12,524 nt of DNA from Alphaproteobacteria bacterium (GCA_028280675.1 JANQLI010000301.1:1-12524); one strand, 5' to 3'. Positions 4,812 to 11,750 are shown, counted from the stretch's first letter. The notes: a model not told the origin generated them from the letters alone. Program-made: numbers and translations.

Positions 4812-5981
4812 TTGAAATCTCCCAACACGATCTTTTCCTCCCAACCGACAACGATCTTCACAGTGATGTCGGCCCTGGCGACAGAGCACCAGGCGATCAA
4901 TTTGGGGCAAGGCTTTCCCGATGGCGAGGGGCCAGAAGATCTGCGCGCCGCCGCCGCGCGATACACACTGCAAGGACCTAATCAATACCCGCCGATGGGG
5001 GGTATGCCTGCCTTGCGTCAGGCATGGGCGGAACATGAAAAGCGGTTTTACGATTTGGATGTGGCGTGGCAGACCGAGACCTTGGTGACATCGGGTGGCA
5101 CAGAAGCGCTGACGGCTGCGTTTATGGGGTTGATCAATCCCGGAGATGAAGCGGTGTTGATCGAGCCGGTCTATGATTCCTATCGGCCGGTGATTGAGGC
5201 CATGGGCGGTGTGTGCAAGACCGTGCGTTTACATCCGCCCTTATGGTCTTTAGATGAAGGGGAGTTGCGCGCTGCATTTTCCAAGAAGACCAAATTAATC
5301 GCTGTTAATTCGCCAATGAATCCGATTGGGAAAGTCTTTACCCGCGAGGAGCTAGCACTGATTGCGGCGTTATGTGTCGCATATGATTGTTACGCTGTGT
5401 GCGATGAGGTTTATGAGCATTTGGTGTTTTCCGGCGTGCAGCATATTCCGCTGATCACTTTCCCGGGGATGGAGGAGCGCACGGTGAAAATCGGTTCCGC
5501 CGGGAAAAGCTTTTCTCTCACCGGGTGGAAGGTCGGATATATCACAGCGGCGGCAGAGCTGCTCGCAGCCGTTGCGAAGGTGCATCAATTCTTGACGTTC
5601 ACGACGCCACCCAACCTTCAACTCGCTGTGGCGGACGGCCTGCGCAAAGACGATGCCTATTATGAGGAATTGGCGAGTGATCTCGAAGCCCGGCGCGATC
5701 AATTGACTGGGGGACTTGCGGCTATAGGCTTTGATGTGTTGCCCTGTGACGGGACGTATTTTTTGACAGCCGATATTGCGGCATTTGCCCGTGCGGGTGA
5801 AAGTGATCTTGACTTTTGCAAACGCATCACTCGCGATGCCGGTGTCGCCGCCATTCCACTCAGTCCCTTTTACGGTGACCCGGACACAGCCCCGCACAAC
5901 TTTATCCGGTTTTGTTTTTGCAAAGAGGAAGGTGTGCTGGCAGAGGCAGTCGAGAGGCTAAAGGCATATACCAAAGGATAA
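4812..5981 (+). CDS. PLP-dependent class I/II aminotransferase
   Basis: From the TTG start the protein has 389 residues, normal for fold-type I aminotransferases. Seen: INLGQGFPDGEGPEDLR (29-45), GPNQYPPMGGMPALRQA (55-71, substrate lid region), TSGGTEAL (93-100), NSPMNPIGK with Asn170 (166-174), CDEVYEHLVF with Asp198 against the pyridine nitrogen, GSAGKSFSLTGWKVGY with the PLP lysine Lys232, and NFIRFCFCK with Arg366, the expected carboxylate-binding arginine. The wording matches the methionine / kynurenine aminotransferase-like group (YbdL/KAT type) that transfers an amino group from an amino acid to a 2-oxo acid. The exact substrate cannot be read from sequence. It is monocistronic: repeats and a hairpin (6004-6026) follow its stop. 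A longer open frame to 4644 passes through the palindromic repeat and is rejected. Confidence 0.9.
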   Translation: MKSPNTIFSSQPTTIFTVMSALATEHQAINLGQGFPDGEGPEDLRAAAARYTLQGPNQYPPMGGMPALRQAWAEHEKRFYDLDVAWQTETLVTSGGTEALTAAFMGLINPGDEAVLIEPVYDSYRPVIEAMGGVCKTVRLHPPLWSLDEGELRAAFSKKTKLIAVNSPMNPIGKVFTREELALIAALCVAYDCYAVCDEVYEHLVFSGVQHIPLITFPGMEERTVKIGSAGKSFSLTGWKVGYITAAAELLAAVAKVHQFLTFTTPPNLQLAVADGLRKDDAYYEELASDLEARRDQLTGGLAAIGFDVLPCDGTYFLTADIAAFARAGESDLDFCKRITRDAGVAAIPLSPFYGDPDTAPHNFIRFCFCKEEGVLAEAVERLKAYTKG

Positions 5982-6003
5982 TGAATGGATGTGAAGCCGA
6001 TAG

Positions 6004-6030
6004 ATCCCGTGGTCAAGCCACGGGATGACA
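6004..6030. repeat. ATCCCG-type hairpin repeat downstream of the aminotransferase
   Basis: ATCCCGTGG (6004-6012), loop TCAAG, CCACGGGAT (6018-6026), then GACA. The nine-pair perfect stem ends in CGGGATGACA (6021-6030), identical to the end of the larger palindrome at 7050-7216 and inverted relative to its start (TGTCATCCCG, 7050-7059). This family of intergenic hairpins is widespread in alphaproteobacteria. It may also end the aminotransferase transcript, although no U-tract follows. Confidence 0.75.
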
Positions 6031-6060
6031 ATAAGAAGATAAAGTGGACGAGGGTTGTTT

Positions 6061-6124
6061 CAGGACAGTAGCAGACATAACGTAGAAGTTTTGCTAGAGT
6101 CTGCTAGTGGCCAAAAGCGGACAT
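6061..6124. repeat. MSAxG-type tandem repeat upstream of exported-protein gene
   Basis: On the minus strand ATGTCCGCTTTTGGCC begins at 6124 and a second ATGTCTGCT begins at 6078, 46 bases apart, so the site is a two-unit tandem. The first unit is an imperfect palindrome: AGTCTGCT (6098-6105) against AGCGGACA (6116-6123). It aligns with 611-637 and is the left counterpart of 6949-7022. Confidence 0.7.
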
Positions 6125-6173
6125 CGTCTTATCACAAACGAAGCATTGCCGTGTTGGAGAGTAATATCTGGAA

Positions 6174-6947
6174 ATGATTGGAGCCAGGACAACGCTATTC
6201 TTAAGGGCCTCTCTCTGGTTGTTTTTGATTTCTCTCATGAGCCCAACCACATTGGCCGATGTTGATGAACGAGACTGTATTGAATTAGTTTGCATCGGAA
6301 TGTCTGTTGAGGAGTTCCTAGGGCAAAATCCAATAATTGATGACAATTATCTATTCTACCGACTCATAGACTTTCTTCCAGGGGGGAAAAGCGAAGCTTG
6401 GAATGATAAAAGCTTTGATCTTCGTGGATTAGAAGATAGCGAACTTGATTATCTCCAGACGTTTTATAAGCCTTGGCCATATGGTAAAAGGCAGAAGAAT
6501 AAGAAAGCTTTGAGAATATTATCTAAAGCAAAGTTCTGCTCAAATTACGATTTCAGCGTCGTGTATAATGCAACACAAGAACAGCGTAATTTTGTTACCT
6601 TTTTGCAGCTCGACGAGGCTGATGTTCCTCGTATAGTGCAAATGACGAGTTTATATATAACTACTAATGCTGATGAAAAACTAGCGAAAGAAAGGGATCT
6701 TGAACAAAAATATGGTGATAATAATATAATTCACGAAAACACCTTGCATGACTATCTACAGGTAGAAACGGAGCTACCTAACATCCTGCTTTGCAAGTCT
6801 TTAAAGGATACCGCTTGCATCACAGTATATCATCGAAAACTTTATGAAATACTAGATTTGCGAACTAAAGGCTCATTTGCATTGTCGCCAGTTCCTCGAT
6901 TTGGCGCTATAGATCGGCATCTAAATTCATTTAGTTATTGTGACTAA
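6174..6947 (+). CDS. Exported protein of unknown function, AT-rich accessory gene
   Basis: A 257-residue protein that I do not recognise. The N-terminus has a clear signal peptide: Arg5 and Arg11, a hydrophobic core LWLFLISLM (14-22) and a likely signal peptidase I site after Ala28 (TTLA-DVD). The mature part has no further membrane segment and so is probably periplasmic or secreted. It contains six cysteines (35, 40, 122, 207, 215, 256), an even number consistent with disulfides; Cys35 and Cys40 flank a CIELVCIGMSVEEFLG segment that resembles the start of a small folded domain. No catalytic signature is apparent. Codon use is markedly AT-rich compared with the genes on both sides, suggesting transfer. 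A GGAG lies 13 bases before the ATG, rather far. It is monocistronic and enclosed by two repeat families in mirror order. Any role in defence or competition would be a guess. Confidence 0.7.
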   Translation: MIGARTTLFLRASLWLFLISLMSPTTLADVDERDCIELVCIGMSVEEFLGQNPIIDDNYLFYRLIDFLPGGKSEAWNDKSFDLRGLEDSELDYLQTFYKPWPYGKRQKNKKALRILSKAKFCSNYDFSVVYNATQEQRNFVTFLQLDEADVPRIVQMTSLYITTNADEKLAKERDLEQKYGDNNIIHENTLHDYLQVETELPNILLCKSLKDTACITVYHRKLYEILDLRTKGSFALSPVPRFGAIDRHLNSFSYCD

Positions 6948-6948
6948 T

Positions 6949-7022
6949 ATGTCCGCTTTGGGTCAAAAGCGGACTCTCTTGGTAAGCGGTGACATGTCTG
7001 CTTTTATGAGTACAGCGGACAT
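6949..7022. repeat. MSAxG-type tandem repeat downstream of exported-protein gene
   Basis: Unit 1 is a perfect nine-base inverted repeat, GTCCGCTTT (6951-6959) with AAAGCGGAC (6966-6974). Unit 2, exactly 45 bases on, is ATGTCTGCT (6994-7002) with AGCGGACAT (7014-7022), one mismatch. Both start with ATG in one frame and translate to MSALGQKRT... then MSAFMSTADI, ending at a TAA at 7039-7041. From memory, this MSALGQKRT / MSAL..KADI wording is a frequent spurious ORF in rhizobia and relatives, the signature of a widespread intergenic repeat. Confidence 0.8.
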
Positions 7023-7049
7023 ATGTATTCATTTCTCTTAAACAATAAC

Positions 7050-7216
7050 TGTCATCCCGGACAGCGAGCGGCTTGTCCGCCGAAGCCTTCTTGGCGCAGG
7101 CGGAAGCGAGCGTGATCCGGGATCCATTGGCTTCTCGAGTTTCTTTATGATCCAACTTCATCCAAGGAACCGCTATGAGATCCCGGCTCTCAGACAAGTC
7201 TTCGGCCGGGATGACA
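7050..7216. repeat. 167-base palindromic MITE-like element with 11-base terminal inverted repeats
   Basis: The ends are perfect inverted repeats: TGTCATCCCGG (7050-7060) and CCGGGATGACA (7206-7216). Internal palindromes include GATCCGGGATCC (7114-7125) and GAGATCCCGGCTCTC (7177-7191), so each half can fold separately. It is non-coding. Its terminal CGGGATGACA is shared with the hairpin at 6004-6030. Elements of this TGTCATCCCGG...GATCC style are common in alphaproteobacterial intergenic regions. No transposase or target duplication was recognised. Confidence 0.8.
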
Positions 7217-7258
7217 TGGTGAGTGTTCCTTCACAGAATCCTTTGCTAACATCCTCCT

Positions 7259-8800
7259 ATGACTCACGAGCTGCTGACCGTTGACGAAATGTATGAGGCC
7301 GACCGTCTGACCATGGCCGACCACGTGCCGGGTGTGGAGCTCATGGAGAATGCGGGCCGCGCCTGCGCCGATGCGATTTGCGAGCGGGTCGAAAAAGGCC
7401 ATGTCACTATTCTCTGTGGGCCGGGCAATAATGGCGGCGATGGATTTGTCATTGCGCGGCTTCTTCAGATGCGCGGTTGGGCGGTGCGGCTCGCGCTTCT
7501 TGGGGATAAAGCCACGCTCAAAGGCGATGCCGCCGTCATGGCGGGAAAGTTGGCCAAAGAAATAAAATGCGATGTGCTACCGCTCACATCGGACATGGGC
7601 GAGGGTACTGACCTCATTGTCGATGCGCTCTTTGGCGCGGGCCTCAGCAAGCCTGTCACCGGGGTGGTGGCGGAAACGCTCGCGCGTGCCGAAACCTCGG
7701 GCGCCATTTTGATGGCGGTCGATGTCCCGAGTGGCATGGATGGCAATTCCGGTCAGGTCCTAAAAGATGACACGGGCGGTTTCGCGCCCCATGTGGATTT
7801 CACGGTCACCTTTGCCCGCAAGAAGGTCGGGCACGTGTTGATGCCGGGCCGGGCGATGTGCGGCGAGCTGATTGTCGCGGACATCGGTATCCCCGATGAG
7901 GTTATCGCAGAGATCGCCCCCCTTGCGTCCGAGAACGCGCTTAACCACTGGTGGCCGCACTTCCCTGAATTGGAAGAGGATGGGCACAAGTACACCCGTG
8001 GACACGCCCTCGTCGTGTCGGGCGGTGTGTCCTCCACAGGCGCAGCCCGGCTTGCGGCGCGCGGGGCGCTGCGTATCGGGGCCGGGCTTGTGACGGTGGC
8101 GAGCCCACCAAATGCCCTCATGGTCAATGCGTCTCAGCTTCTATCCGTCATGGTCAAAAGCTTTGAAGAATCAGACGGCTTGGCAGAGCTTTTAAAGGAC
8201 AGTCGTAAGAATGCGGTCGGGATCGGGCCTGGTGCGGGTGTTAGGGATGCGACCTGTGATCTGGTCCGGGCAGTGCTAGCCTCTGAGGCAGCGTGCGTTC
8301 TGGATGCCGATGCGCTCACATCTTTTGAGAAGAAGCCTAAACAACTCTATGAAATCGCTCATTTAAAAACAGTTCTTACGCCTCATATCGGTGAGTTCAA
8401 ACGCATATTTCCCAACCTACTGGAAAGCTCTGTATGCAAAGTCGAAGCCGCGCAAAAAGCAGCCAAAGAGAGCGGCGCTATTGTGGTCCTGAAAGGCCCT
8501 GATACGGTCATCGCCTCACCCGATGGTCAGGCGGCGGTGAATACCCATGCGCATCCGGCGCTGGCGACAGCCGGATCGGGGGACGTGCTGACCGGCTTCA
8601 TCACTGGGCTACTGGCCCAGCATATGCCGCCCTTTGAGGCGGCCTGCGCAGGCGTGTGGTTGCATGGCGCGTGTGGTGAGGCTTTGGGCCGCGGTCTTAT
8701 TGCCGAAGACCTGCCCGAGGTTTTGCCTGAAATCCTGCAGGTTTTGGATGAAACCATGGGGGACGCCTTGTCCGAAGACGCCTTCTGGGATGAGGATTAG
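7259..8800 (+). CDS. nnr: Bifunctional NAD(P)H-hydrate epimerase / ADP-dependent dehydratase
   Basis: A 513-residue two-domain repair enzyme. The N-terminal epimerase domain (YjeF_N/NnrE, about 1-225) interconverts the S and R forms of hydrated NADH and NADPH; the C-terminal dehydratase domain (YjeF_C/NnrD, about 235-500) restores S-NAD(P)HX to NAD(P)H using ADP. Seen: ENAGRA (30-35), GPGNNGGDGF (54-63), DALFGAGL (122-129), VPSGMDG (156-162) for the epimerase; KYTRGHALVVSG (244-255), TPHIGEF (374-380), LKGPDTVIA (411-419) and ATAGSGDVLTG (436-446) for the dehydratase. The fusion is normal in bacteria and length is typical. The start at 7259 fits the conserved ELLTVxEMYxAD N-terminus, but no Shine-Dalgarno sequence precedes it. 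Location near glnB-glnA and before tRNA-Leu-tig is usual for alphaproteobacteria. It is apparently transcribed alone; an AGCCCT/AGGGCT stem (8807-8829) follows without a good U-tract. Confidence 0.96.
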   Translation: MTHELLTVDEMYEADRLTMADHVPGVELMENAGRACADAICERVEKGHVTILCGPGNNGGDGFVIARLLQMRGWAVRLALLGDKATLKGDAAVMAGKLAKEIKCDVLPLTSDMGEGTDLIVDALFGAGLSKPVTGVVAETLARAETSGAILMAVDVPSGMDGNSGQVLKDDTGGFAPHVDFTVTFARKKVGHVLMPGRAMCGELIVADIGIPDEVIAEIAPLASENALNHWWPHFPELEEDGHKYTRGHALVVSGGVSSTGAARLAARGALRIGAGLVTVASPPNALMVNASQLLSVMVKSFEESDGLAELLKDSRKNAVGIGPGAGVRDATCDLVRAVLASEAACVLDADALTSFEKKPKQLYEIAHLKTVLTPHIGEFKRIFPNLLESSVCKVEAAQKAAKESGAIVVLKGPDTVIASPDGQAAVNTHAHPALATAGSGDVLTGFITGLLAQHMPPFEAACAGVWLHGACGEALGRGLIAEDLPEVLPEILQVLDETMGDALSEDAFWDED

Positions 8801-8839
8801 ACACACAGCCCTTCATCCCGAGGAGGGCTTAAATCCCTA

Positions 8840-8867
8840 TAGACACAGCGATCTCCTATGCTATAGA
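8840..8867 (+). promoter_or_regulatory. Candidate promoter of tRNA-Leu
   Basis: TAGACA at 8840-8845 (five of six -35 positions), a 16-base spacer and TATAGA at 8862-8867 (TATA conserved). Transcription would start near 8874, about 28 bases before the mature tRNA. Pattern match only. Confidence 0.5.
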
Positions 8868-8901
8868 GAGCGCCGCCTGGGCAGCTTTTCGTCCTTTGAT
8901 T

Positions 8902-8985
8902 GCGGGTGTGGCGGAACTGGTAGACGCGCTGGTTTTAGGTACCAGTGGCTTTGCCGTGGGGGTTCGAGTCCCTCCACCCGCACCA
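8902..8985 (+). tRNA. tRNA-Leu (anticodon UAG), CCA encoded
   Basis: The acceptor stem GCGGGTG (8902-8908) pairs with CACCCGC (8975-8981), followed by A and an encoded CCA (8983-8985). The anticodon stem CTGGT/ACCAG encloses loop TTTAGGT with anticodon TAG, reading CUN leucine codons. A long variable arm (class II tRNA) and T-arm GGGGG-TTCGAGT-CCCTC are present. The gene stands 70 bases ahead of tig. No integrase or duplicated 3' end is nearby, so nothing suggests use as an integration site in this window. Confidence 0.97.
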
Positions 8986-9055
8986 AAGGGGTCCTATCAA
9001 AGCAACAATAAAAGTTCCCTGGCCAAACAGTTAGATAAAGAACAGGTTCCAAAAA

Positions 9056-10546
9056 ATGCAGGTCAATGAAACCCGTAATGAAGGGCTCTCACGGGAGTTT
9101 GAAATCACCATCCCAGCCACCGATCTGGACGAGCGTTTAACGCAGCATATCGAGGGGATGAAAGGCCAGGTCAATCTCAAAGGTTTCCGTCCTGGCAAAG
9201 TGCCTGCGTCCCATATCAAAAAAACCTATGGCAAATCGATGATGGGCGACATTATCCAGGAAGCTGTCAATGAAGTTTCTGGTCTTGCGCTTCAAGAGCG
9301 TGAGTTACGGCCCGCGCAACAGCCTACCATTGATGTGGTCGGTGAAGTCGAAGAAGTCGTCGAAGGCAAAGCGGATCTCGTCTTTAAAGTGGCTGTGGAA
9401 GTCATGCCCGAATTCGACATCGGCGATATGAGCGAGATTAAAATCGAAAAGCCTGTGGCGGAAGCCTCTGATATGGATGTGCAAGATGCACTTGAAAAAC
9501 TCGCTGAACAACAAAAGACCTATAAAGCGCGCGGTAAGACCGCAAAAGCCAAAGTTGACGATCAAGTCACTATCGATTTTGTTGGCCGTGTGGATGGTGA
9601 AGAGTTCGATGGCGGCAAAGGCAAGGACATTCCTCTTGTGCTGGGCTCCGGCTCATTCATTCCTGGTTTTGAGGATCAGCTTGTCGATCACAAAACCGGC
9701 GATGATGTCGTTGTGAAAGTCACTTTCCCAGATGATTACAACGCCGAGAATCTTGCGGGCAAAGACGCCGAATTTGACGTCACCATTAAAGAAGTGGCTG
9801 CGCCGGAAACCGCGAAGGTGGATGAAGATCTGGCGAAAAACTTTGGCCTCGGTGATCTCGATGCTCTGAAAGAAATGATGAAAGGACGCATCGAACAGGA
9901 TTTCGGCGCCGCGTCTCGCGATAAGATGAAGCGGAATCTGCTGGATGCCTTGGATGAGCGTTATGACTTCGAATTACCCCCTGGCATGGTCGAGCAAGAG
10001 TTCAACTCCATTTGGGCCCAGGTGAAACAAGATCTGGAGCAGAGTGAGAAGACTTTCGAAGATGAAGGGCAGACCGAAGAAGAGGCCGAAAAGGAATATC
10101 GCGGCATTGCCGAGCGCCGGGTGCGTCTCGGTCTTTTGATGGCCGAGATGGGCCGCCTCAACAATATCGAAGTGACGGATGAAGAGGTGACCCGTGCTGT
10201 TGCTCAGCAGGCGGCGCAATATCCCGGCCAAGAAAAACAGTTCTATGACCTCTATATGCAAAACCCGCAATTGCTGGCCCAGATTAGGGCGCCTCTCTTT
10301 GAAGAGAAGGTTGTCGATTTTATTTGCGAGCTTGCCGAGGTGACAGATGTCACAGTGAGTCGTGAAGATTTGTTCGCCGATCCGGATGACCATGATCACG
10401 ACCACGATCATGGTGACAAGCCTGCGGCCAAAAAGAAAACGGCAAAGAAAAAAACCGCCGCCAAAAAGAAGACAGCGACGAAGAAAAAAACGGCTGCAAA
10501 GAAGAAAACAGCAACCAAGAAAAAGACAGTAAAAAAAGACGATTAA
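9056..10546 (+). CDS. tig: Trigger factor chaperone with lysine-rich KKKT tail
   Basis: A 496-residue ribosome-associated chaperone and peptidyl-prolyl isomerase that receives nascent chains at the tunnel exit. The N-terminal ribosome-binding domain has the signature GFRPGKVP (43-50). The FKBP-type isomerase domain spans about 165-245 (DQVTIDFVGRVDGEEFDGGKG, GSGSFIPGFEDQL). The helical C-terminal domain runs to about 440. Beyond this, E. coli-type trigger factors (about 432 residues) stop; here residues 444-454 are an acidic His/Asp cluster (DDHDHDHDHGD) and 455-496 a basic tail with six KKKT units, including two tandem AAKKKTATKKKT blocks. The tail is in frame and ends at TAA. Its role is unknown; electrostatic contact with rRNA or metal binding by the His cluster are possible. 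The ATG at 9056 has only a weak AGG upstream. It is followed by a strong terminator. The tig-clpP-clpX neighbourhood is conserved in proteobacteria. Confidence 0.97.
   Translation: MQVNETRNEGLSREFEITIPATDLDERLTQHIEGMKGQVNLKGFRPGKVPASHIKKTYGKSMMGDIIQEAVNEVSGLALQERELRPAQQPTIDVVGEVEEVVEGKADLVFKVAVEVMPEFDIGDMSEIKIEKPVAEASDMDVQDALEKLAEQQKTYKARGKTAKAKVDDQVTIDFVGRVDGEEFDGGKGKDIPLVLGSGSFIPGFEDQLVDHKTGDDVVVKVTFPDDYNAENLAGKDAEFDVTIKEVAAPETAKVDEDLAKNFGLGDLDALKEMMKGRIEQDFGAASRDKMKRNLLDALDERYDFELPPGMVEQEFNSIWAQVKQDLEQSEKTFEDEGQTEEEAEKEYRGIAERRVRLGLLMAEMGRLNNIEVTDEEVTRAVAQQAAQYPGQEKQFYDLYMQNPQLLAQIRAPLFEEKVVDFICELAEVTDVTVSREDLFADPDDHDHDHDHGDKPAAKKKTAKKKTAAKKKTATKKKTAAKKKTATKKKTVKKDD
10424..10528 (+). repeat. 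Tandem KKKT-coding repeat in tig 3' end
   Basis: Six KKKT codon blocks spaced 15 or 18 bases apart, with the AAKKKTATKKKT block present twice. The codons differ between units (mixed AAA and AAG), so the repeat is maintained at protein level rather than being a recent exact duplication. Confidence 0.85.
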
Positions 10547-10573
10547 GTCAGATTGCTATGACATAAGATGAAG

Positions 10574-10603
10574 AAAAGGGCGGCGGATGGGCCGCCCTTT
10601 TTT
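10574..10603 (+). terminator. Intrinsic terminator of tig
   Basis: AAAAGGGCGGC (10574-10584), loop GGATGG, GCCGCCC (10591-10597) and then six T residues (10598-10603). The seven GC-rich pairs extend through A-T pairs into the T-run. It lies about 28 bases past the tig stop. Confidence 0.95.
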
Positions 10604-10794
10604 GTCGGTGTCAGAACGGGGGTAGTTAATCGCATTTTCAGGATTTTCGGCTTCACTGCCGCTCCACACGCACTTTCATCTTGGTATTCTTTCTCAGAAC
10701 GCTTATGTGATGCACTATCCAGGAAGGCTCCTCCCATCTGTGACCATAGACCCACATCGTTGGTGTTTCTGACTTTCTCGGGAATTCGCCAGAC

Positions 10795-10816
10795 TTGGTA
10801 AACTTTCGTTAACCAA
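10795..10816. promoter_or_regulatory. 22-base palindrome upstream of clpP, possible operator
   Basis: TTGGTAAAC (10795-10803), spacer TTTC, GTTAACCAA (10808-10816): eight of nine positions are symmetrical. It lies 48-69 bases before the clpP start codon, a usual position for a promoter-overlapping operator. I do not recognise the factor. It does not have the TTAA-N7-TTAA form of CtrA sites. Confidence 0.4.
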
Positions 10817-10863
10817 ATCACTCCCAAATCAGACCTCAGAAATTCGTAACCGGAATAAGAAAA

Positions 10864-11520
10864 ATGATTGATCCTATTGAGACTTACATGAACACCCTGG
10901 TCCCGATGGTGGTGGAACAGACCAACCGCGGTGAGCGCTCCTACGACATTTTTTCACGCCTTTTGAAAGAGCGTATCATCTTCGTCACGGGCCCGATTGA
11001 AGATGGGGTGTCCAGTCTCGTTGTCGCCCAGCTTCTGTTCTTGGAAGCTGAAAATCCAAAAAAAGACATCGCCATGTATATCAACTCGCCGGGTGGGGTG
11101 GTGACGTCGGGTCTCGCGATGTATGACACGATGCAATATATCCGTCCGAATGTCTCAACGCTTTGTGTTGGTCAGGCGGCAAGCATGGGCTCTTTGCTAT
11201 TGGCGGCCGGTGCGCCTGGTCAGCGTTTTGCGCTGCCAAATGCGCGCATTATGGTCCATCAACCGTCCGGCGGGTTCCAGGGCCAAGCTTCAGATATTGC
11301 CCGCCATGCCGAGGAGATCGCCCAGTTGAAGCACCGGTTGAACACGATTTATGTCCAGCACACCGGCCAGGACCTCGAGACCGTCGAGCGGGCTTTGGAC
11401 CGGGATAATTTCATGACGTCCGATGAAGCCAAGGATTTTGGCATAGTTGATGAAGTGGTAAGTGTACGCGCTCCGTTAGAGGCTGAATCCGGCGATGGAT
11501 CGGCCAATGACGAGACGTAA
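10864..11520 (+). CDS. clpP: ATP-dependent Clp protease proteolytic subunit
   Basis: A 218-residue serine protease subunit that forms the tetradecameric barrel fed by ClpX or ClpA. The catalytic triad is visible: Ser107 in GQAASMGSLLLAAG, His132 in ARIMVHQPSGG and Asp181 in LDRDNFM, with spacing (25 and 49 residues) equal to E. coli ClpP. The substrate-binding segment NSPGGVVTSGLAMYDTMQYI (74-93) and the handle region QASDIARHAEEI (141-152) are also present. The N-terminal stretch before MVVEQTNRGERSYDIFSRLL is short, so any processed propeptide is about 14 residues. The C-terminal residues 205-218 are acidic and variable. A weak GGA precedes the ATG by about nine bases. It lies upstream of clpX with a 230-base gap. 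The complete triad indicates an active enzyme. Confidence 0.98.
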   Translation: MIDPIETYMNTLVPMVVEQTNRGERSYDIFSRLLKERIIFVTGPIEDGVSSLVVAQLLFLEAENPKKDIAMYINSPGGVVTSGLAMYDTMQYIRPNVSTLCVGQAASMGSLLLAAGAPGQRFALPNARIMVHQPSGGFQGQASDIARHAEEIAQLKHRLNTIYVQHTGQDLETVERALDRDNFMTSDEAKDFGIVDEVVSVRAPLEAESGDGSANDET

Positions 11521-11583
11521 AGGCGAAGATTTGGCCTAATTTGGGTCAGGGAATGGTAAAAACGCCACCCTTGAGGAGAAAAA

Positions 11584-11600
11584 TCCCCAATTTCTGGGGA
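11584..11600. other. Hairpin in the clpP-clpX spacer
   Basis: TCCCCA (11584-11589), loop ATTTC, TGGGGA (11595-11600). On the plus strand no U-tract follows at once (AAAAGAGC), so termination of clpP would be weak; on the minus strand five T residues follow, but no minus-strand gene is present. It may tune read-through from clpP to clpX. Confidence 0.4.
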
Positions 11601-11740
11601 AAAGAGCGGCTTTTAATCAATTCTTGATCCACTCGTGTATAGTATGTTGCTATATTTAAAGCGATAAATATCCGCGGTAGGCCCAAAAAAAGACATAAGC
11701 AAGTCGAAGAATGGGGGTCTCCCAGATTCGTTGGGCTGAT

Positions 11741-11745
11741 AGGAG
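11741..11745 (+). promoter_or_regulatory. clpX ribosome binding site
   Basis: AGGAG five bases before the ATG at 11751, which fixes the clpX start over the downstream alternatives. Confidence 0.75.
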
Positions 11746-11750
11746 AGTGC

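Larger units (their letters stand above)
6948..7258. other. Repeat-filled spacer upstream of nnr
   Basis: These 311 bases are almost entirely repeat: the MSAxG tandem (6949-7022) and a 167-base palindromic element (7050-7216). Only about 42 bases remain before nnr, and no -35/-10 pair is evident in them, so the nnr promoter may lie inside the repeat. Confidence 0.65.
10547..10863. other. Intergenic region between tig and clpP
   Basis: This 317-base region holds the tig terminator (10574-10603) and a 22-base palindrome (10795-10816) ahead of clpP. No clear sigma-70 or heat-shock promoter could be assigned, although clpP must be transcribed from here given the strong terminator. No additional coding region is supported. 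Confidence 0.65.

Noticed and set aside
6104..6346. Minus-strand open frame ending in MSAFGH
   Set aside because: Its last codons come from the MSAxG repeat and the rest is antisense to the exported-protein gene.
6949..7041. 30-codon frame MSALGQKRT... as a real peptide gene
   Set aside because: It is generated by the palindromic tandem repeat and lacks a ribosome binding site; kept only as a repeat feature and a curiosity.
8902..8985. tRNA-Leu as attachment site for a genomic island
   Set aside because: No integrase and no repeated tRNA 3' end were found; the tRNA is directly followed by the core gene tig.
9974..10411. Antisense open frame within tig
   Set aside because: Shadow of the trigger factor reading frame; product resembles no family.
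10424..10528. Sequencing artefact or recent microsatellite expansion in tig
   Set aside because: Codons differ between units and the frame is intact to a normal stop followed by a strong terminator, so the tail looks real.
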